Counted from the first letter of the stretch, positions 24,860-33,408 are shown. The stretch: DNA of 47,038 bases from Deltaproteobacteria bacterium (GCA_020845775.1 JADLFC010000128.1:1-47038); one strand, 5' to 3'. The notes: generated from the sequence alone by a model not told the origin. Translations and numbers: made by a program.

Positions 24860-25051
24860 GACTTTGGTTCCTCAGGAGACGCGCAGCTTAGAGATTCTTA
24901 ATATCAAAACGAGAATCGGCTGGTATTGGCTTTTTCTTTAGAAGTTCAGTCGGTTTTGTTGTTTGCCGGCCGAAAAAAGCCTAAGTGGCGCTAATTGCAA
25001 CGAAAAACGGCAGTAGAGACTTGCCTTTGGCAGTCCTAGGAAGCAATTTCA

Positions 25052-25762
25052 TTAGCTATTGGCAACATATACGCTCGTTCTCGTTAGGCACTTCATTACG
25101 CGTTCAATGGGAATGTGAAAATCTGACTCCTTTATAATGTCGCTAATGAACGATTCGCGGTTGGGGTCAACTGGCAAAAACATTATGCATGACTCAGTGC
25201 CTAGAACTGGATCTGTGTAAGCGCTCCCGTCGCATAAAACATATCCCATCGCCTCGTAAAGTCTGGCATAACTCTTTTCAATGTTGATTACATCTATCCC
25301 AGCACCTTTTGAAATTTGCTCGCGCCATGCCTCGCGTACTATCTGACGCGACAGACTAATACCAGGAATAAGGGTGGAGGATCTGCGGTATTCTTTCTTG
25401 ATGCGAAAGCGATAAGCTGAAACTAAACTATCGTGAAATTCTTCTAGGAGTCGAGGTGGACAGTATTCTGCCATAAATATTTCTCCATCCAAGGCTCTAG
25501 TAACGCCTAAAGAACCAACAGGCAAATTATCTACATACATGCAGTAGTGATCGGAATGATAATCAACACTGGTTCGCTGATCCGGCCAACGATCGTCAGT
25601 TGCATTTCTAACAGTCAAAATATCTCTAAAAAGCTCCTCATCGCCAATCCTGCCAGACTTAAGAACACAGCTTTTCGGCTCCTCGGTCATCCAGATACTT
25701 CTTACATCAGACTGACCGTCAGGCCTCACGGTACCGCAATTGCATCCACTAATATTTGACAT
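25052..25762 (-). CDS. Possible GNAT-fold N-acyltransferase (FeeM/LuxI-like)
   Basis: A 236-residue protein whose pattern resembles N-acyl amino acid synthases of the FeeM type. There is an early DYHSDHYCMYVDNLPVGSLGVTR segment (about 68-90; the D-x-S-x-H plus V-G-x-x-x-x-R of autoinducer-synthase-like folds), then VSAYRFRIKKEYRR, and a late SYARLYEAMGYVLCDGSAYTDPVLGTESCIMFLPVD. These would make it a GNAT acyltransferase using an acyl-ACP donor. AGGAG lies 8 nt before the ATG. The N-terminal 25 residues hold a Cys pair (GCNCG) of unknown role. Family call is tentative. Confidence 0.5.
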   Translation of the reverse strand: MSNISGCNCGTVRPDGQSDVRSIWMTEEPKSCVLKSGRIGDEELFRDILTVRNATDDRWPDQRTSVDYHSDHYCMYVDNLPVGSLGVTRALDGEIFMAEYCPPRLLEEFHDSLVSAYRFRIKKEYRRSSTLIPGISLSRQIVREAWREQISKGAGIDVINIEKSYARLYEAMGYVLCDGSAYTDPVLGTESCIMFLPVDPNRESFISDIIKESDFHIPIERVMKCLTRTSVYVANS

Positions 25763-26005
25763 TATTGCAACTCCTATCGTTCTTTACACGCCGACTTAAC
25801 GCCCCAACACATAGCATATACCAGTCAGAAAATCCTGTTCCCACGCCCCTTAAACTAAATTGGTTATGACTTTTATGAATAAATGTGTTGCCATTATTAT
25901 CCATAATCGAATTTTAAATTGTTCAGAATCTCCTTGGCTAGTTGTAAGATGCCAGTATAATTCACAAAACGGCCGCGAATAGCCCAGCAAACTTTTCTTC
26001 TAGCT

Positions 26006-27283
26006 CTACTTCAAGAGCCCTCCTAAGTAAGCAGCCGCTTTCTCATGCGCATGTAAACCCTCTATGGTAGCAAGGCGCTTTGCATCGGCAACGATAGAGG
26101 CTGCGGCCGGAACATTGTCAATTCGAAGCCATGTGCGCAAAGAGAGAAAGGAAAAAACGGAAAGCCCACCGCAAGTTCGCGCCATGCCACAAGTGGGCAA
26201 CACATGATTTGGGCCAGCGCCGTAATCTCCAAGCACTTCAGGCGTAAACTGTCCAATAAAAAGCGCACCGTAATTGCTAAAAGCAGAGGCCATCCTTCCT
26301 GCATCAGAAATTACTAGCTGCAAATGCTCAGGCGCAATTTTTTCAGCAATCGCCACTGCCTGTCTAAAATCCTCTACGACTAACGAAAATCCATGCTGCA
26401 GTGCTTTGCGAGCAGTGCTTGCGGTGCGGAGTTCGGCAAGCTGATTTGCTAGTTCGCTGTTTACCTTAGCAACGAGTTTGTCGGAAAGTGAAATTAACAT
26501 CGGCATTGCATCTTCGTCGTGCTCGGCCTGTGCCAGCAAATTCGCCGCAACTAAAGACGCATCGGCACTGTCGTCCGCTACAATGAGTAACTCCGTGGGC
26601 CCAGCGAGCATATCAATTTTTACACCTGCCGAAACAATTTGCTTTGCAGCCGTTACCCAGCGGTTTCCCGGACCGACTATGATATCAGAGCATTCAACCG
26701 ACTCCGTGCCGTAGGCCATTGCTGCTATGGCCTGAGCACCCCCCGCTGTCAAAAGTGCGTCGGCATTTCCTACAAAAGCCGCCGCAAGAGTGTGCAAGGA
26801 AGGTTTTGGCGAACACGCCCAAACCTTTTTCACGCCAGCTACTCGCGCAGTTACGACAGTCATTAATACCGATGATGGCAAAGGGAATCTGCCTCCTGGG
26901 GCATAACAGCCAGCCACCTTGAGCGGCGCCCATGTGTGTCCGGCCATGCCACCATCTATAAGCACTGATAACTCAGTAGCGCAGCCTAGCTGAGCTTTTG
27001 CGAAACAGCGAATTCTATCTGCTACCCGCATTAATAACTCTTGATCGCAGGTTGGTAGCGCCTTAAAAGCCGCCTCTAGTCTGTCTCTCGTAAGAACGTG
27101 GCTATCCCCAGAATCGCTTAAATCACCAAATTCCCGAGACCACCGCAACAGCGCCTCGTCTCCGTTTGTTCGCACATCTTCTACTATTTCACTAGCGCGA
27201 GAAAGCGTAGCCTCATCGATGACATTTATGTTTCTATCCGCAAGTTGCCCCAGAGATATTCGCCTTAACAGTTGCTCGCTCAT
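26006..27283 (-). CDS. hisD: Histidinol dehydrogenase
   Basis: A 425-residue HisD. It catalyses the last two oxidations of the histidine pathway, L-histidinol to L-histidine, with NAD and zinc. Visible signatures are GCYAPGGRFPLPSSVLM, GGAQAIAAMAYGTESV, IVGPGNRWVTAAK, DMLAGPTELLIVAD, AQAEHDEDA and the catalytic KIAPEHLQL. The start is ATG overlapping the HisA::HisIE stop as ATGA, with GGAGG 6 nt upstream. It is the last gene of the his operon; no good terminator was found downstream. Confidence 0.95.
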   Translation of the reverse strand: MSEQLLRRISLGQLADRNINVIDEATLSRASEIVEDVRTNGDEALLRWSREFGDLSDSGDSHVLTRDRLEAAFKALPTCDQELLMRVADRIRCFAKAQLGCATELSVLIDGGMAGHTWAPLKVAGCYAPGGRFPLPSSVLMTVVTARVAGVKKVWACSPKPSLHTLAAAFVGNADALLTAGGAQAIAAMAYGTESVECSDIIVGPGNRWVTAAKQIVSAGVKIDMLAGPTELLIVADDSADASLVAANLLAQAEHDEDAMPMLISLSDKLVAKVNSELANQLAELRTASTARKALQHGFSLVVEDFRQAVAIAEKIAPEHLQLVISDAGRMASAFSNYGALFIGQFTPEVLGDYGAGPNHVLPTCGMARTCGGLSVFSFLSLRTWLRIDNVPAAASIVADAKRLATIEGLHAHEKAAAYLGGLLK

Positions 27284-28566
27284 GCAAGGCCTCCCTCTCT
27301 AACCTTTTCCTGCCTCCTAGTAACCCTTGAGGCCCGCCTAGCAAGGTTGTCCTCAACTTCGCTAAACTCTATCCCCGCCTTAGCGAGCGCTGTTAGAGTA
27401 AAATACAAAACATCGCTAGCTTCATCGATTATTTCGCCTCTCGTCCGTGCGCGAGTTAGCTCATTTGCCTCCTCGATTATCTTTGCATTCAAATACTTTT
27501 GGTCGTCAATTAACTTCCTCGTATAAGAGCCATCCGGTGCATCCAAAACTCTCTGAGCCAGTCTGCGTGATAAAGTTACCACTCCATCATGTGACTCTCC
27601 CCAACAGGTCCTAGTTCCTCGGTGACAAAAACCACTGCCGTGCTGTCTCACTACGAAGCAGAGACAATCGCGATCGCAGTCGATTTTTATCCTTAATAGC
27701 TCTTGCTCTGCGCCGGAACTCTCGCCCTTGACCCATAACCCCCTGGAACGCGAATGATAAACTCCCTTTCGGATAGACAAGGCCTTGGCAAGACTTTCTT
27801 TGCTAGACCAGGCAAGGCCAAGCGCCATGCCATATTCGTCAGTTATGACCGTTGGCCAAAGGCCATCCGCGCGATCCGAATTAAGAACGGCGCAAAATGC
27901 ATCCGCTAGCGACAAGACGCCGGTATAAAGAGCCATCCCAACTTGAGCATCCGCACCTAGTCTGTCCAAAATGGCCACCTCTTCTGCCGCGGCAACCCCG
28001 CCTGCGATAGTCAACTGAATCCGTCGGCCTTCAAAATCTCTTAGAAGCTCGACTAAGTCTTCGACTCTCTTGATTGAGGTTCCCTGCATGCGACCCTCTA
28101 GTTCAACGAAGGTGATAAGAAAATTGTCGACAAACTCAGCGAGTTCTAAAAGCCGATCCTTAATACTTCTACCCGTAAACTGAGTCCACCCATTTACAAC
28201 CACCTCGTCATTTTGGGCGTCGAGCGCCACTACTACGCGATCGCGTGGTAACTCCCTTAGGAATTCAGGATTAGCGGCTGTTCCTATCATAACCTTCTTC
28301 GCTCCCGCATCGAGCCACTGAATCGCCGTCTTAACGTCTCGTATGCCGCCACCGACTCGACAGGGAGCCAGCCTAATTAACTCCTTGATGATGTTTTCAT
28401 TACTGCCCCTGCCCATGGCGGCATCTAGATCAACTACCGCAATTTCGCCGATGAGCCCAAAAGTCCTAGCTATCGAAACAGGGTCGCCAGCTTCAAGAAC
28501 TTTCTCCCTTCCGCCCACCAGCTGAACGGCCTGACCTTTGCTAATGTCTATCGATGGAATAATCAC
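27280..28566 (-). CDS. hisA-hisIE: HisA::HisI::HisE fusion enzyme
   Basis: A 428-residue protein uniting three pathway steps. Residues 1-230 are HisA (ProFAR isomerase): catalytic Asp7 in PSIDI and Asp116 in VVALDAQ, phosphate-binding VGGGI and IAGG. Its mid motif reads ITFVELEG (151-158) where most bacterial HisA have a TDxxRDGT-like run. Residues about 232-325 are HisI (phosphoribosyl-AMP cyclohydrolase): SRSRG, WVKGESSG, metal-binding DCDRD (296-300), and Cys314 and Cys321. Residues about 333-428 are HisE (pyrophosphohydrolase): EEANEL and DEASDVLYF. The start is GTG in a 4-nt overlap with hisF. The HisI/HisE half resembles fungal HIS4 more than ordinary bacterial HisIE. Confidence 0.92.
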   Translation of the reverse strand: MIIPSIDISKGQAVQLVGGREKVLEAGDPVSIARTFGLIGEIAVVDLDAAMGRGSNENIIKELIRLAPCRVGGGIRDVKTAIQWLDAGAKKVMIGTAANPEFLRELPRDRVVVALDAQNDEVVVNGWTQFTGRSIKDRLLELAEFVDNFLITFVELEGRMQGTSIKRVEDLVELLRDFEGRRIQLTIAGGVAAAEEVAILDRLGADAQVGMALYTGVLSLADAFCAVLNSDRADGLWPTVITDEYGMALGLAWSSKESLAKALSIRKGVYHSRSRGLWVKGESSGAEQELLRIKIDCDRDCLCFVVRQHGSGFCHRGTRTCWGESHDGVVTLSRRLAQRVLDAPDGSYTRKLIDDQKYLNAKIIEEANELTRARTRGEIIDEASDVLYFTLTALAKAGIEFSEVEDNLARRASRVTRRQEKVREGGLA

Positions 28567-29318
28567 AATCTAACCTCCACGCAATTGTCTCGCAAATAGT
28601 TCTTTATCGCTTTAACGCTGAGTACGCCCTCGTGAAAAACCGAGGCAGCTAGGATTGCATCTGCTCCAGCCCGGATAGCCTCAAGAAAATGCTCAAGCGT
28701 CGCAGCGCCACCCGAAGCAATTACGGGAATCGAGACTGCTGCGGCTATGCACTCAAGTAACGCAATGTCGTAGCCGAGCCGTGTGCCGTCTCTGTCCCAG
28801 CTGGTAAGCAATATTTCGCCTGCTCCCTTCGCTTCGGCGAGGCGTGCAAACTCAAGAGCATCGATGCCGGTGCGTTTCCTGCCTGAGTTAGTGACAACCT
28901 CCCACGTAGTTGGACTATTAGCGGCCGCGTCGAGGGCAACAACAGTGCACTGGCGTCCAAATGTCTCGGAAATATCTCGCAAAAGTTGTGGTTGGCTTAC
29001 CGCCGCAGTATTAATGGCGACGCGATCCGCCCCTGCTACGAGTAGTGCCTCCGCATCGCCAACCGATGTTACGCCACCACCGACCGTTAGTGGGATACAA
29101 AGAACTTCTCGTACGTCTTTAATCGTCTGAATCTGTGTGCAACGTCGCTCTAAAGTAGCAGATATATCGAGAAGAACAATTTCGTCAGCGCCCTGAGACT
29201 GATACTCGGCGGCAAGTTCCGCCGGAGAGCCCGAATCGCGCAGGTTGGAAAAACAGACTCCCTTTACTACTCGAGCGTCTTTGACATCCAGGCAGGGAAT
29301 AATTCGAATAGCTAACAT
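28563..29318 (-). CDS. hisF: Imidazole glycerol phosphate synthase, cyclase subunit
   Basis: A 251-residue HisF. The start at 29318 (MLAIRIIPCLDVKD) matches the family N-terminus and has GGAG about 9 nt upstream, so it is preferred over an ATG five codons earlier. Key residues are the N-terminal catalytic Asp in CLDVKDARVVKG and the second Asp in VVALDAA; the barrel end shows ASGGAAT. It joins HisH to turn PRFAR and glutamine-derived ammonia into imidazole glycerol phosphate and AICAR. Confidence 0.95.
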   Translation of the reverse strand: MLAIRIIPCLDVKDARVVKGVCFSNLRDSGSPAELAAEYQSQGADEIVLLDISATLERRCTQIQTIKDVREVLCIPLTVGGGVTSVGDAEALLVAGADRVAINTAAVSQPQLLRDISETFGRQCTVVALDAAANSPTTWEVVTNSGRKRTGIDALEFARLAEAKGAGEILLTSWDRDGTRLGYDIALLECIAAAVSIPVIASGGAATLEHFLEAIRAGADAILAASVFHEGVLSVKAIKNYLRDNCVEVRL

Positions 29319-29358
29319 ATTACGCCGCTCCATTTAATGGTTGCCACCGAAAAACCGC

Positions 29359-29961
29359 TTAAAAACTACTTAACCACCTCTTTAGCAAACTAACACCCCA
29401 ATCCCCAGACAATTCCGGATGGAACTGACACCCAAGCACAGCACCACTCTCAATAGCCGAAACAAAAGTGTTCCCATGCGTTGTCGCTGCAACATTCCAG
29501 CCTGGGGGTTGCTCCAGTATGCGATAGGAATTAGCAAAATAGGCATATCCAGATTGCAAAAGTCGACACTGCGAACTAGCTTCTACCATGTTCCAACCTA
29601 GGTGAGGAACGGAAACAGAATTTGGGAAACGCCGCGCACACTGACTGAGTATACTAAGCCCATACTCGCCAGGAGACTCTTCACTAGTCTCACACAAAAG
29701 TTGTAAGCCTAGGCATATTGCGAGCGTTGGCCGCTTGGCCAATATGCGTGTCTTTAGCACCTCGACAAGGTTACGGGCTCTAAGCTGAGTCATTGCGGCA
29801 GAAAATGTTCCCACGCCAGGGAGCACAACGGCCTGAGCAGTCGCTATCTCCGATAAGTTGTCAGTAACTCTGGAGGTGGCTCCTGCCCTGGAAAGAGCAC
29901 TGATCACCGAAGCAAGATTTGCAGTCGATGTGTTTACTATAAGCACTGTGGCGCCTCTCAT
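29359..29961 (-). CDS. hisH: Imidazole glycerol phosphate synthase, glutaminase subunit
   Basis: A 200-residue class I glutamine amidotransferase. It begins ATVLIVNTSTANLASVISAL, and carries the oxyanion-strand VVLPGVGTF, the nucleophile Cys in AICLGLQLL and the His/Glu pair in GCQFHPELSGDWG. It feeds ammonia to HisF. Its ATG overlaps the hisB stop by 4 nt (29958-29961), while hisF follows after 40 nt. Confidence 0.95.
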   Translation of the reverse strand: MRGATVLIVNTSTANLASVISALSRAGATSRVTDNLSEIATAQAVVLPGVGTFSAAMTQLRARNLVEVLKTRILAKRPTLAICLGLQLLCETSEESPGEYGLSILSQCARRFPNSVSVPHLGWNMVEASSQCRLLQSGYAYFANSYRILEQPPGWNVAATTHGNTFVSAIESGAVLGCQFHPELSGDWGVSLLKRWLSSF

Positions 29962-30548
29962 ACGAGTCGCCCCTTAGTGCTGGGGACGGAATCGTTGGCG
30001 GTGACCAAGACGCTTTGCCTAAGTGCTAGGGCAAAGGCCTTAAAAGCTGCCTCCGCGCGATGGTGATCATTATAGCCCCTAAGAACGTCTATGTGGATGG
30101 CAGCCTTTAGACCTACGGCGATCGAGGAAAACCAGTGCGCTATGTTTTCACTAGCAAGCGAGCCCAAGAGGTCGCGCTTAAGGTGAAGATTCACCACCGA
30201 ATACGGTCGCCCCGATAAATCGATTACAGCTCGGGCCAAAGCCTCATCGAGCGGAGCATAGGCATAGCCAAAGCGCACAATCCCACGGCGCTCGCCTAAT
30301 ATGTCGGAGAGGGCCTCGCCGAGCGCGAGGGCGCTATCTTCAACCGTGTGGTGATCATCGACCAATATGTCGCCCTTTGCCGATAGCGTCAAATCAAAGT
30401 TCGCATGGCGAGCGAGGGTCGATAACATGTGGTCTAAAAAACCAATTCCAGTGTCGATCTTACTTAAACCACCACCGTCAATATTTAACTCTAAGTCAAT
30501 TGTCGTTTCTAATGTAGCTCTACGGTTACTTATCGTTCTCTTGTTCAT
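29958..30548 (-). CDS. hisB: Imidazoleglycerol-phosphate dehydratase
   Basis: A 196-residue monofunctional HisB (dehydratase only, no N-terminal phosphatase domain). It has the two metal-binding motifs FLDHML...DDHHTVED and NDHHRAEAAFKA. It converts imidazole glycerol phosphate to imidazole acetol phosphate, the substrate of HisC. Because it lacks the phosphatase half found in E. coli HisB, the histidinol phosphatase must be elsewhere; the HAD domain on HisC is the obvious candidate. It overlaps hisC and hisH by 4 nt on either side. Confidence 0.95.
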   Translation of the reverse strand: MNKRTISNRRATLETTIDLELNIDGGGLSKIDTGIGFLDHMLSTLARHANFDLTLSAKGDILVDDHHTVEDSALALGEALSDILGERRGIVRFGYAYAPLDEALARAVIDLSGRPYSVVNLHLKRDLLGSLASENIAHWFSSIAVGLKAAIHIDVLRGYNDHHRAEAAFKAFALALRQSVLVTANDSVPSTKGRLV

Positions 30549-32293
30549 GGCAATAGTTCCCTTAACTTATCGAGCGACTCAATTATGCGTGCCGCACCGG
30601 CATTTAGTAGTGCCTCCGATGCAAGCGGAGCCTCTGCGCCGGGAGGTATTATGCCGATGGGAACGACAGCCGCACTGCGTGCCGCCGAGATGTCTGCAAT
30701 ATTATCTCCGACCATCCAGGCTCTCGATACACCTAGTTCAGAAAGAACCTGAAGGACACCAGCGGGGTGAGGTTTTGAAGGCGCGTCTTCCATGCAACTC
30801 ATAGCGGAAAAATACTCTCTAATGCCGCTCACTTCCAAAAAATACTCCGCATCAGCCCTTGGCCTTCCGGTAACTACGGCGAGTGGCAAATGCGACGCCA
30901 AATCGCGAATTAACTCAACGCTAGGGATGAGCGACTCGGTATACTTTAAACCATTAAGCCTATCAGTTCCTTGATAGAATGTCTCAAACACCTCTGTGAC
31001 TTCCTGTAGAGAAGTGCCTATGCCAGCGCGCGATATTAGGCGCGTAGCGACAACCCAATCGTTATTAGAGTTTGGCTCGGACTTTGCGCTGTCGACATCG
31101 CTAGGAGAGAGGGTAAGTCCAAAGTGCGACGCAGTGCTGATAATTGCAGTCCTGTATGAATGTGAAACATCGGCCAAGACACCATCCATGTCAAAAACAA
31201 TTGCTTCGGGAGCAAGGCAGGTCGACAAAGCAGCAAGCAAGCGCTTAAAATCTCCATTGTCGGCTGGAACCGTGATTCGTACCGAGTTAAGTAAGGAAGC
31301 ATTATTGGGAAAAATGCGGATTGCTATTCCCAATCCCGCTAGGCCGTCTCGAACCCATTTTGCGTCCCTAAAGCGCGCAAATGCAAAATTTCCTTGCGAG
31401 TGCGTAACAACCGCACCTAAGTCGCTGAGCGCAGTTTCTAACACGCGTCTATTCGCTCGAATCTTGCCGATAAATTCCCCAACATGAGCATGGCTACTCT
31501 CTAATGCTTGGCGTGCCATAGCAAGAGACAGTTGCGATACGCTATAAGGGCCACCGGCAGCTCGCATCCAGTCAATAATTTGCGGGTGAGAAATGGCGTA
31601 TCCAACGCGAAGCCCAGCAAGCCCCCAGGCTTTTGAAAATGTTTTTAGCGTCACCGTATTTGGCATGGAAATAGCGGTCTCTAGCAGGCTTTTCTCCGCA
31701 AATTCTTCATACGCTAGATCTACAATTATAAGCGCATTAGGCGCAGCTTTAGAGAGTTCAATTAAATCGCTCCTAGAGGCTATCTTGCCATCTGGGTTGT
31801 TGGGACTTACCAGGGCAATTAATGCGGTGTGTTCATCAATGGCCGCTAACACCTCGTCTAGTGGGTAGTAAGGACTAGTCCATGGAATGCTCACAATATC
31901 CCCGCAAGCAAGAGTAGCATAGCGTCGAATCATCTCAAAAGTCGGTTCTGGAAGAATTATAGTTCTTCCAGGGGCGAGCGCAAGTCGACATATGCGGTCG
32001 AGCGCCTCATCTGCGCCCGCAGTGACAATTATGCGCTGAGGCTTAACACCTAGTTCTTTAGCGATTAATTGCTCGAGCTCGGCCGCACTTGGATAGCGCC
32101 GAATGTCATTGTCAAGTGTGTCAAAAACGCTGTTAAAAAGGCCCTGCGGTAAGCATTGGCCCTCGTTGCTGTCGAGATTTAGATCTGTAATAGCACGGTG
32201 CTTGGGAACACTATAAGACGTGACTTCAGCAAAGCCCGAGCGTGGCAGAAAGCTTACAGATGTAGGAAATTGAAGCTTCGCAGTGTTTTTCAT
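30545..32293 (-). CDS. hisC: Histidinol-phosphate aminotransferase::HAD phosphatase fusion
   Basis: A 582-residue two-domain protein. Residues 1-360 are a class I/II aminotransferase (HisC): SPNNPDG (163-169), the PLP-binding Lys221 in TFSKAWGLAGLRVGY, and the substrate-binding Arg339 region. Residues 364-582 are a HAD-family phosphatase: motif I DMDGVLAD (368-375), motif II Thr475 in VVTGRPR, motif III Lys507 in SKPHP and motif IV VGDNIADI (528-535). The cap segment SNNDW resembles the TIGR01548 group, a clade noted for copies annotated as imidazoleglycerol-phosphate dehydratase. HisC makes histidinol phosphate and the HAD domain would dephosphorylate it. GGAGAG precedes the ATG by about 9 nt. 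Confidence 0.92.
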   Translation of the reverse strand: MKNTAKLQFPTSVSFLPRSGFAEVTSYSVPKHRAITDLNLDSNEGQCLPQGLFNSVFDTLDNDIRRYPSAAELEQLIAKELGVKPQRIIVTAGADEALDRICRLALAPGRTIILPEPTFEMIRRYATLACGDIVSIPWTSPYYPLDEVLAAIDEHTALIALVSPNNPDGKIASRSDLIELSKAAPNALIIVDLAYEEFAEKSLLETAISMPNTVTLKTFSKAWGLAGLRVGYAISHPQIIDWMRAAGGPYSVSQLSLAMARQALESSHAHVGEFIGKIRANRRVLETALSDLGAVVTHSQGNFAFARFRDAKWVRDGLAGLGIAIRIFPNNASLLNSVRITVPADNGDFKRLLAALSTCLAPEAIVFDMDGVLADVSHSYRTAIISTASHFGLTLSPSDVDSAKSEPNSNNDWVVATRLISRAGIGTSLQEVTEVFETFYQGTDRLNGLKYTESLIPSVELIRDLASHLPLAVVTGRPRADAEYFLEVSGIREYFSAMSCMEDAPSKPHPAGVLQVLSELGVSRAWMVGDNIADISAARSAAVVPIGIIPPGAEAPLASEALLNAGAARIIESLDKLRELLP

Positions 32294-32326
32294 TGTTACG
32301 TCTCTCCAAGCTTATTGTAGGGCCAT

Positions 32327-33205
32327 TTATGGAACAATTTGTGCAAGTTTCGTAATCACTATATCTGTTCCGCCAAGCTTTTTTATCTGTGGAATTAAAT
32401 CGGGCAGTAAATGTTTTGGAACAGCGGACTTGATTGCATATCCTTCATTCCCCTGTAGTGGAGATACCGTAGGTCGCCGCATGCATGGGAGCATCTTAGC
32501 CATTACTTCTAGTTTGTCGATAGAGACGTTAAGTTCTATCATTACGCGCGTTCTAGCTTCTAAGGCAGATTTGACGAGAAGAATAAAGTGCTCTATGGCT
32601 TCGCGTTTGTGCGGAATATCGAGCGCTCTGGGATAAGCATACAGTCGAGTGGATGAGACCATTAGCTCGTCGACTATCGCTAAATTATTTGCTTTAAGCG
32701 TAGAGCCAGTGGCTGTGCAGTCTACGATGCAGTCAGCATCTTCGGGGGGAAATGCCTCAGTAGCTCCAAAAGACCTCACGAACGTAGCCTTTAAGCCCTT
32801 AGCTGCAATCCACTTGCGCGTTAGGTTTTCGTATTCCGATGCAACTACCAAAGGTCTAGTTGAATCAAAAATACATTCACTTAGTTCAGTAAGCGTTGCC
32901 GCGACTATTCTTACCGGATCGAGCGCAGTGTCGAGCAGCTCTACTACTTCAGCACCAATCTCTGCTACCCAATCACCACCGGCAAAGCCAATATCTCGGG
33001 AACCCATTGCTAGCATCTCGACGATGTTTTGAGGTTTTAGCAGCTTTGTTTCTACGCCAGGCAGATTAACACGCGGCCGATAAGCCCGTTCTCCGCTACC
33101 AGCCTGAATATCTATTCCCGCATCGGCGAGCAGTGCAAATACGCCTGCCTGCATTCTCCCCTTGGGAAGCGCAAGGCGTAACTGTGATAGAGCGTCGAAT
33201 TGCAT
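32327..33205 (-). CDS. hisG: ATP phosphoribosyltransferase, long form
   Basis: A 292-residue HisG, catalysing the first committed step of histidine synthesis (ATP plus PRPP to phosphoribosyl-ATP). The catalytic part shows LRLALPKGRMQ, DIGFAGGDWVAE and DCIVDCTATGSTLKANNL. The C-terminal 75 residues (PTVSPLQGNEGYAIKSAVPK...TDIVITKL) form the ACT-like regulatory domain of the long, hexameric, histidine-inhibited type, so no HisZ partner is needed. AAGGAG lies about 11 nt upstream. It is the first structural gene after the attenuator. Confidence 0.94.
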   Translation of the reverse strand: MQFDALSQLRLALPKGRMQAGVFALLADAGIDIQAGSGERAYRPRVNLPGVETKLLKPQNIVEMLAMGSRDIGFAGGDWVAEIGAEVVELLDTALDPVRIVAATLTELSECIFDSTRPLVVASEYENLTRKWIAAKGLKATFVRSFGATEAFPPEDADCIVDCTATGSTLKANNLAIVDELMVSSTRLYAYPRALDIPHKREAIEHFILLVKSALEARTRVMIELNVSIDKLEVMAKMLPCMRRPTVSPLQGNEGYAIKSAVPKHLLPDLIPQIKKLGGTDIVITKLAQIVP

Positions 33206-33272
33206 AAAGCTATATACTCCTTTTTTAGTAGTGGCCTAAGAATTAGCGAAGATTGCTGGTTGTGGGCAACGC

Positions 33273-33297
33273 AAAAACCGCTAGCTCTCGGCCAGCG
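33273..33297 (-). terminator. Attenuator: rho-independent terminator before hisG
   Basis: On the minus strand a stem CGCTGGC / GCTAGCG (7 bp, one G-U) with loop CGAGA is followed at once by GTTTTTG. It lies 52 nt past the leader-peptide stop and 68 nt before hisG. Its 5' arm and loop are complementary to a segment at the leader stop codon, allowing an alternative fold. Confidence 0.8.
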
Positions 33298-33387
33298 TCT
33301 TTTGGTTTTAGAATGCTTTAAGCTTGCAAATCTACACCATCAGCCTGCCTAGAGAGCGGCTACGTGAAAACTATGATGGCGATGGTG
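33284..33387 (-). promoter_or_regulatory. Histidine attenuator: competing RNA hairpins
   Basis: Two other pairings compete with the terminator. (a) CACCATC in the His codons (33381-33387) pairs with GATGGTG (33335-33341), a 7-bp hairpin shielding the leader. (b) GCTCTCTAGGC (33347-33357, spanning the leader stop) pairs with GCCGAGAGC (33284-33292), 9 bp with a 2-nt bulge, forming an antiterminator. A ribosome stalled on the His codons would leave (b) free to form; one reaching the stop would cover it and let the terminator form. This is the standard his attenuation logic; pairing was judged by eye. Confidence 0.72.
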
Positions 33388-33408
33388 TTTTTCGCAGCGA
33401 AAAATCAT
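33349..33408 (-). CDS. hisL: Histidine operon leader peptide
   Basis: A 19-residue open frame, MIFRCEKHHRHHSFHVAAL, with His codons at positions 8, 9, 11, 12 and 15, then TAG. Its position ahead of a terminator and hisG and its His content match a his attenuator leader; E. coli HisL likewise carries a His run. There is an in-frame stop upstream of the ATG and no Shine-Dalgarno sequence. The nearest promoter would place the transcript start almost at the ATG. Confidence 0.8.
   Translation of the reverse strand: MIFRCEKHHRHHSFHVAAL

Noticed and set aside
24860-25051. Sigma-54 promoter for the prepilin gene.
   Set aside because: No TGGC-N(7-9)-TTGC-type pair at the right spacing upstream of the GTG start.
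25763-26005. Terminator after hisD or a regulatory box (lux-box type) upstream of the FeeM-like gene.
   Set aside because: I found no hairpin with a U-run and no convincing dyad; only the AGGAG ribosome binding site is supported.
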